This document shows, piece after piece, positions 4,688 to 6,411 of a stretch of DNA of 6,411 bases. This DNA is from Minisyncoccota bacterium (GTDB lineage: Bacteria; Patescibacteriota; Microgenomatia; Levybacterales; UBA12049), in the NCBI GenBank assembly GCA_025449795.1, contig JANWIQ010000046.1, positions 1-6,411 of the forward strand, read 5' to 3'. A program made the position numbers and the translations under genes. A model generated the notes under the pieces. The model was not told the origin of the DNA. It worked only from the letters and a program-made list of their open reading frames with translations, and did not search any database. Each line of letters starts with the position of its first letter. Position 1 is the first letter of the stretch.

Positions 4688-6138
4688 TTGCTCTTTACTT
4701 TATTACCCGTCTTACTCACATTTTATCTCTTCCTATTTTTACCGACGAAGCAATTTATGTACGGTGGGCACAGATTGCCAAACAAGATGCTGCCTGGCGA
4801 TTTATATCTCTTACCGATGGAAAACAGCCTATGTTTACCTGGGTAGCTATGGTATTAATTCGATTTGTGCACGATCCTCTTCTTGCTGGTCGTCTAACCT
4901 CTGTCCTGGGGGGAGTTTTCAGTATGGTAGGTATGTTTTTCTTAAGCTGGGAATTGTTTAAAAATAAATGGATAGGATTTCTTGCAGCAACCGTGTATAT
5001 ATTTTTCCCTTTTAGTCTTGTCTATGACAGGATGGCACTTCAAGAAAGTTTGGTATGTGCATTCCTCATCTGGGGTTTGTATATTTCTATCGTTATGACC
5101 AGGCAGCTTAAGTCTTACACGCCTTTTGTTGCGGGACTGATTATTGGGGGTGGCATGCTCAACAAAACAACTAATATGTGGAATATTTATTTTCTTCCTT
5201 TTACTCTCCTGCTTTTTGACTGGAAGAGAAATGGCGTATGGCATCGATTGATAAAATGGGTCTCCTTTGCTGTACTTACTTCGGTTTTGGCCTATACCTA
5301 TTATTCCATCCTACGCTTATCACCGTACTTTGGTATTATTGCAGAAAAAAACCATACTTTTTATTATTCTCTTCATGATTGGTTGCAGCATCCAATAGAA
5401 TTTTTCACAGGCAATTTGCATGGAATGGTAAGTTGGCTTATTGCATACGTTAATTGGTTGGGGCTTGTGTTAGCCGCAGCATCATTGGTAGTGTTGCGAA
5501 AAGCGTGGAGGGAAAAATCATTGCTCGTCTTGTGGTTTGTTGTTCCATTTTTTATTTTTGCGCTTATTGCGAAAGTATTATATCCCCGCTATATCATCTA
5601 CATGACAATTTTTCTTATTCCTCTTATTTCGGTTACGTTGCATGAAAGTTTTAAGCTTTTCCCCAAAAAAATTGCGGGAATTGTTTTACTGGTTTTGCTC
5701 TTAGGGTCCTATGCTTACGTAGACAGATTTATTATGTTTGACTTTGTCCATGCGCCTATCGCTGATTCTGACTTAGCGCAATATGTGAATGCATGGCCTG
5801 CGGGCGGAGGAGTAAAAGAAATGGTCGCTTTCTTTCAACAACAGTCCCAAAAACAGAAAATTTATGTAGCAAGTGAAGGAACATTTGGTTCGGTTCCCAC
5901 GCTAGCGATGGAGATATATTTAGACCAAAATACCAATATCCAAAAACAGGGCATCTATCCTATTCCTGTACGTATTCCAAAAGAATTGTTGCAAAAAGCC
6001 AAAACAATGCCAGTTTATATGGTATTCGAACAAACCCAAACCCCTCCCGTCGGGTGGCCCCTTAAGTTTGTTACTCAATATCAAAAAGGCATAGGGAATT
6101 GGTACATGAGTGTCTATCAAGTGCTTCCGCAAAAATAA
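4636..6138 (+). CDS. GT-C glycosyltransferase, ArnT/GT39-like, with soluble C-terminal domain
   Basis: This 500-residue protein has about eleven hydrophobic segments in residues 11-362, then a soluble part (about 370-500) that should lie outside the membrane. After the first helix comes LPIFTDEAIYVRWA (32-45), whose Asp37-Glu38 is the expected catalytic or metal-binding pair of GT39/PMT-type enzymes. DGKQPMFTW (61-69) matches the next conserved loop, and YDRMALQES (130-138) the third. YPRY at 316-319 lies before a late helix. The C-terminal part contains QYVNAWPAGGGVKEMVAFF (382-400), a segment I associate with GT39-like proteins of this kind, followed by a domain of mixed strands. It probably transfers a sugar from a polyprenyl phosphate to an outer-face acceptor. 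No other in-frame start exists before the DE motif, so the 52-base overlap with the preceding gene looks real. There is no ribosome binding site. Its stop overlaps the next start (TAATG). Confidence 0.88.
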   Translation: MGFFRRNKIEIFLSCGLIALYFITRLTHILSLPIFTDEAIYVRWAQIAKQDAAWRFISLTDGKQPMFTWVAMVLIRFVHDPLLAGRLTSVLGGVFSMVGMFFLSWELFKNKWIGFLAATVYIFFPFSLVYDRMALQESLVCAFLIWGLYISIVMTRQLKSYTPFVAGLIIGGGMLNKTTNMWNIYFLPFTLLLFDWKRNGVWHRLIKWVSFAVLTSVLAYTYYSILRLSPYFGIIAEKNHTFYYSLHDWLQHPIEFFTGNLHGMVSWLIAYVNWLGLVLAAASLVVLRKAWREKSLLVLWFVVPFFIFALIAKVLYPRYIIYMTIFLIPLISVTLHESFKLFPKKIAGIVLLVLLLGSYAYVDRFIMFDFVHAPIADSDLAQYVNAWPAGGGVKEMVAFFQQQSQKQKIYVASEGTFGSVPTLAMEIYLDQNTNIQKQGIYPIPVRIPKELLQKAKTMPVYMVFEQTQTPPVGWPLKFVTQYQKGIGNWYMSVYQVLPQK

Positions 6139-6411
6139 TGAAAAAGACAGGTATTTTCTTGGTGTTTCTTCTTGTAGGATTGATTCCCATTTTTTTTGGA
6201 ATTTTCCATCCTGGATTTTTTCTTACAGATGATGGAAATTGGATGGTAATACGCCTGTCGGCTTTTTACGAAGCGTTAAGACAGGGACAATTTCCGGTGC
6301 GATATTTGCCAAGGCTTAATAATGGATATGGTTATCCTGTTGCAGATTTTCTTTATCCGCTTTTTCTATATTTTGGATCCCTCATTCATATTTTCCATAT
6401 TCCCTTTGTAA
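6138..6411 (+). CDS. Multi-pass membrane protein, N-terminal part (GT-C-like, PTPS-related membrane family)
   Basis: An ATG at 6138 shares its A with the TAA of the preceding gene, and the frame stays open for 91 codons to the window edge. Residues 5-22 form a first membrane helix. The following loop has FFLTDDGNW (27-35), with an Asp-Asp pair in the position used by GT-C enzymes, then a segment RQGQFPVRYLPRLNNGYGYP (48-67) and FLYPLFLYFGSL (71-82), which begins the next helix. The pattern of an acidic pair, G-Q-F-P-V-R, N-G-Y-G-Y-P and Y-P-L resembles the large bacterial membrane proteins labelled 6-pyruvoyl-tetrahydropterin synthase-related, and YfhO-like proteins. These are thought to be glycosyltransferases of the outer membrane face. 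The family call is moderate because most of the protein is missing. Spacing suggests it belongs to the same operon. Confidence 0.8.
   Translation, partial: MKKTGIFLVFLLVGLIPIFFGIFHPGFFLTDDGNWMVIRLSAFYEALRQGQFPVRYLPRLNNGYGYPVADFLYPLFLYFGSLIHIFHIPFV

Overview
The window looks like a piece of a small-genome bacterium, most plausibly Patescibacteria (Candidate Phyla Radiation). This is an inference. It rests on AT-rich genes with weak or absent Shine-Dalgarno sites, a small YhbQ-type GIY-YIG protein fused onto a tRNA gene, a large acidic protein of no recognisable family, and a run of GT-C membrane glycosyltransferases like those common in such genomes. TAA, TAG and TGA all end genes here, so there is no sign of an altered genetic code.

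Layout. Positions 1-160 are mostly non-coding and hold the promoter and ribosome binding site of the first gene. 161-1186 (+) encodes an unrecognised 341-residue protein with a very acidic middle. Four bases beyond it, on the other strand, lies tRNA-Glu(CUC) (1191-1267, CCA encoded). A GIY-YIG nuclease-like gene (1253-1507, -) runs into that tRNA, and its last four codons and stop are the first 15 bases of the tRNA. A 9-bp direct repeat lies at each edge of this small gene, one copy in the tRNA D-arm and one just before the start codon. The intergenic stretch 1508-1666 is dense: two strong hairpins, then an 8-bp inverted repeat lying across two divergent putative promoters.

From 1667 to the right edge everything is on the + strand with overlapping or nearly overlapping genes, so it is probably one operon. 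A GT2 polyprenyl-phosphate sugar transferase (probably leaderless) is followed by a mannosyltransferase-like GT-C gene broken by one in-frame TAA, a second GT-C protein of PMT/GT39 type, a third GT-C protein of ArnT/GT39 type with a soluble C-terminal domain, and the first 91 codons of a fourth multi-pass membrane protein that leaves the window.

How the genes may work together (family knowledge plus inference): the GT2 enzyme would load a sugar onto a polyprenyl phosphate at the inner face of the membrane. After flipping, the GT-C enzymes would transfer sugars from this carrier to a lipid, polysaccharide or protein acceptor on the outer face. No flippase, ligase or acceptor is visible here. 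The points most worth checking are the single-stop break in the first GT-C gene, the nuclease-tRNA fusion with its flanking repeats, and the operator-like inverted repeat between the divergent promoters.
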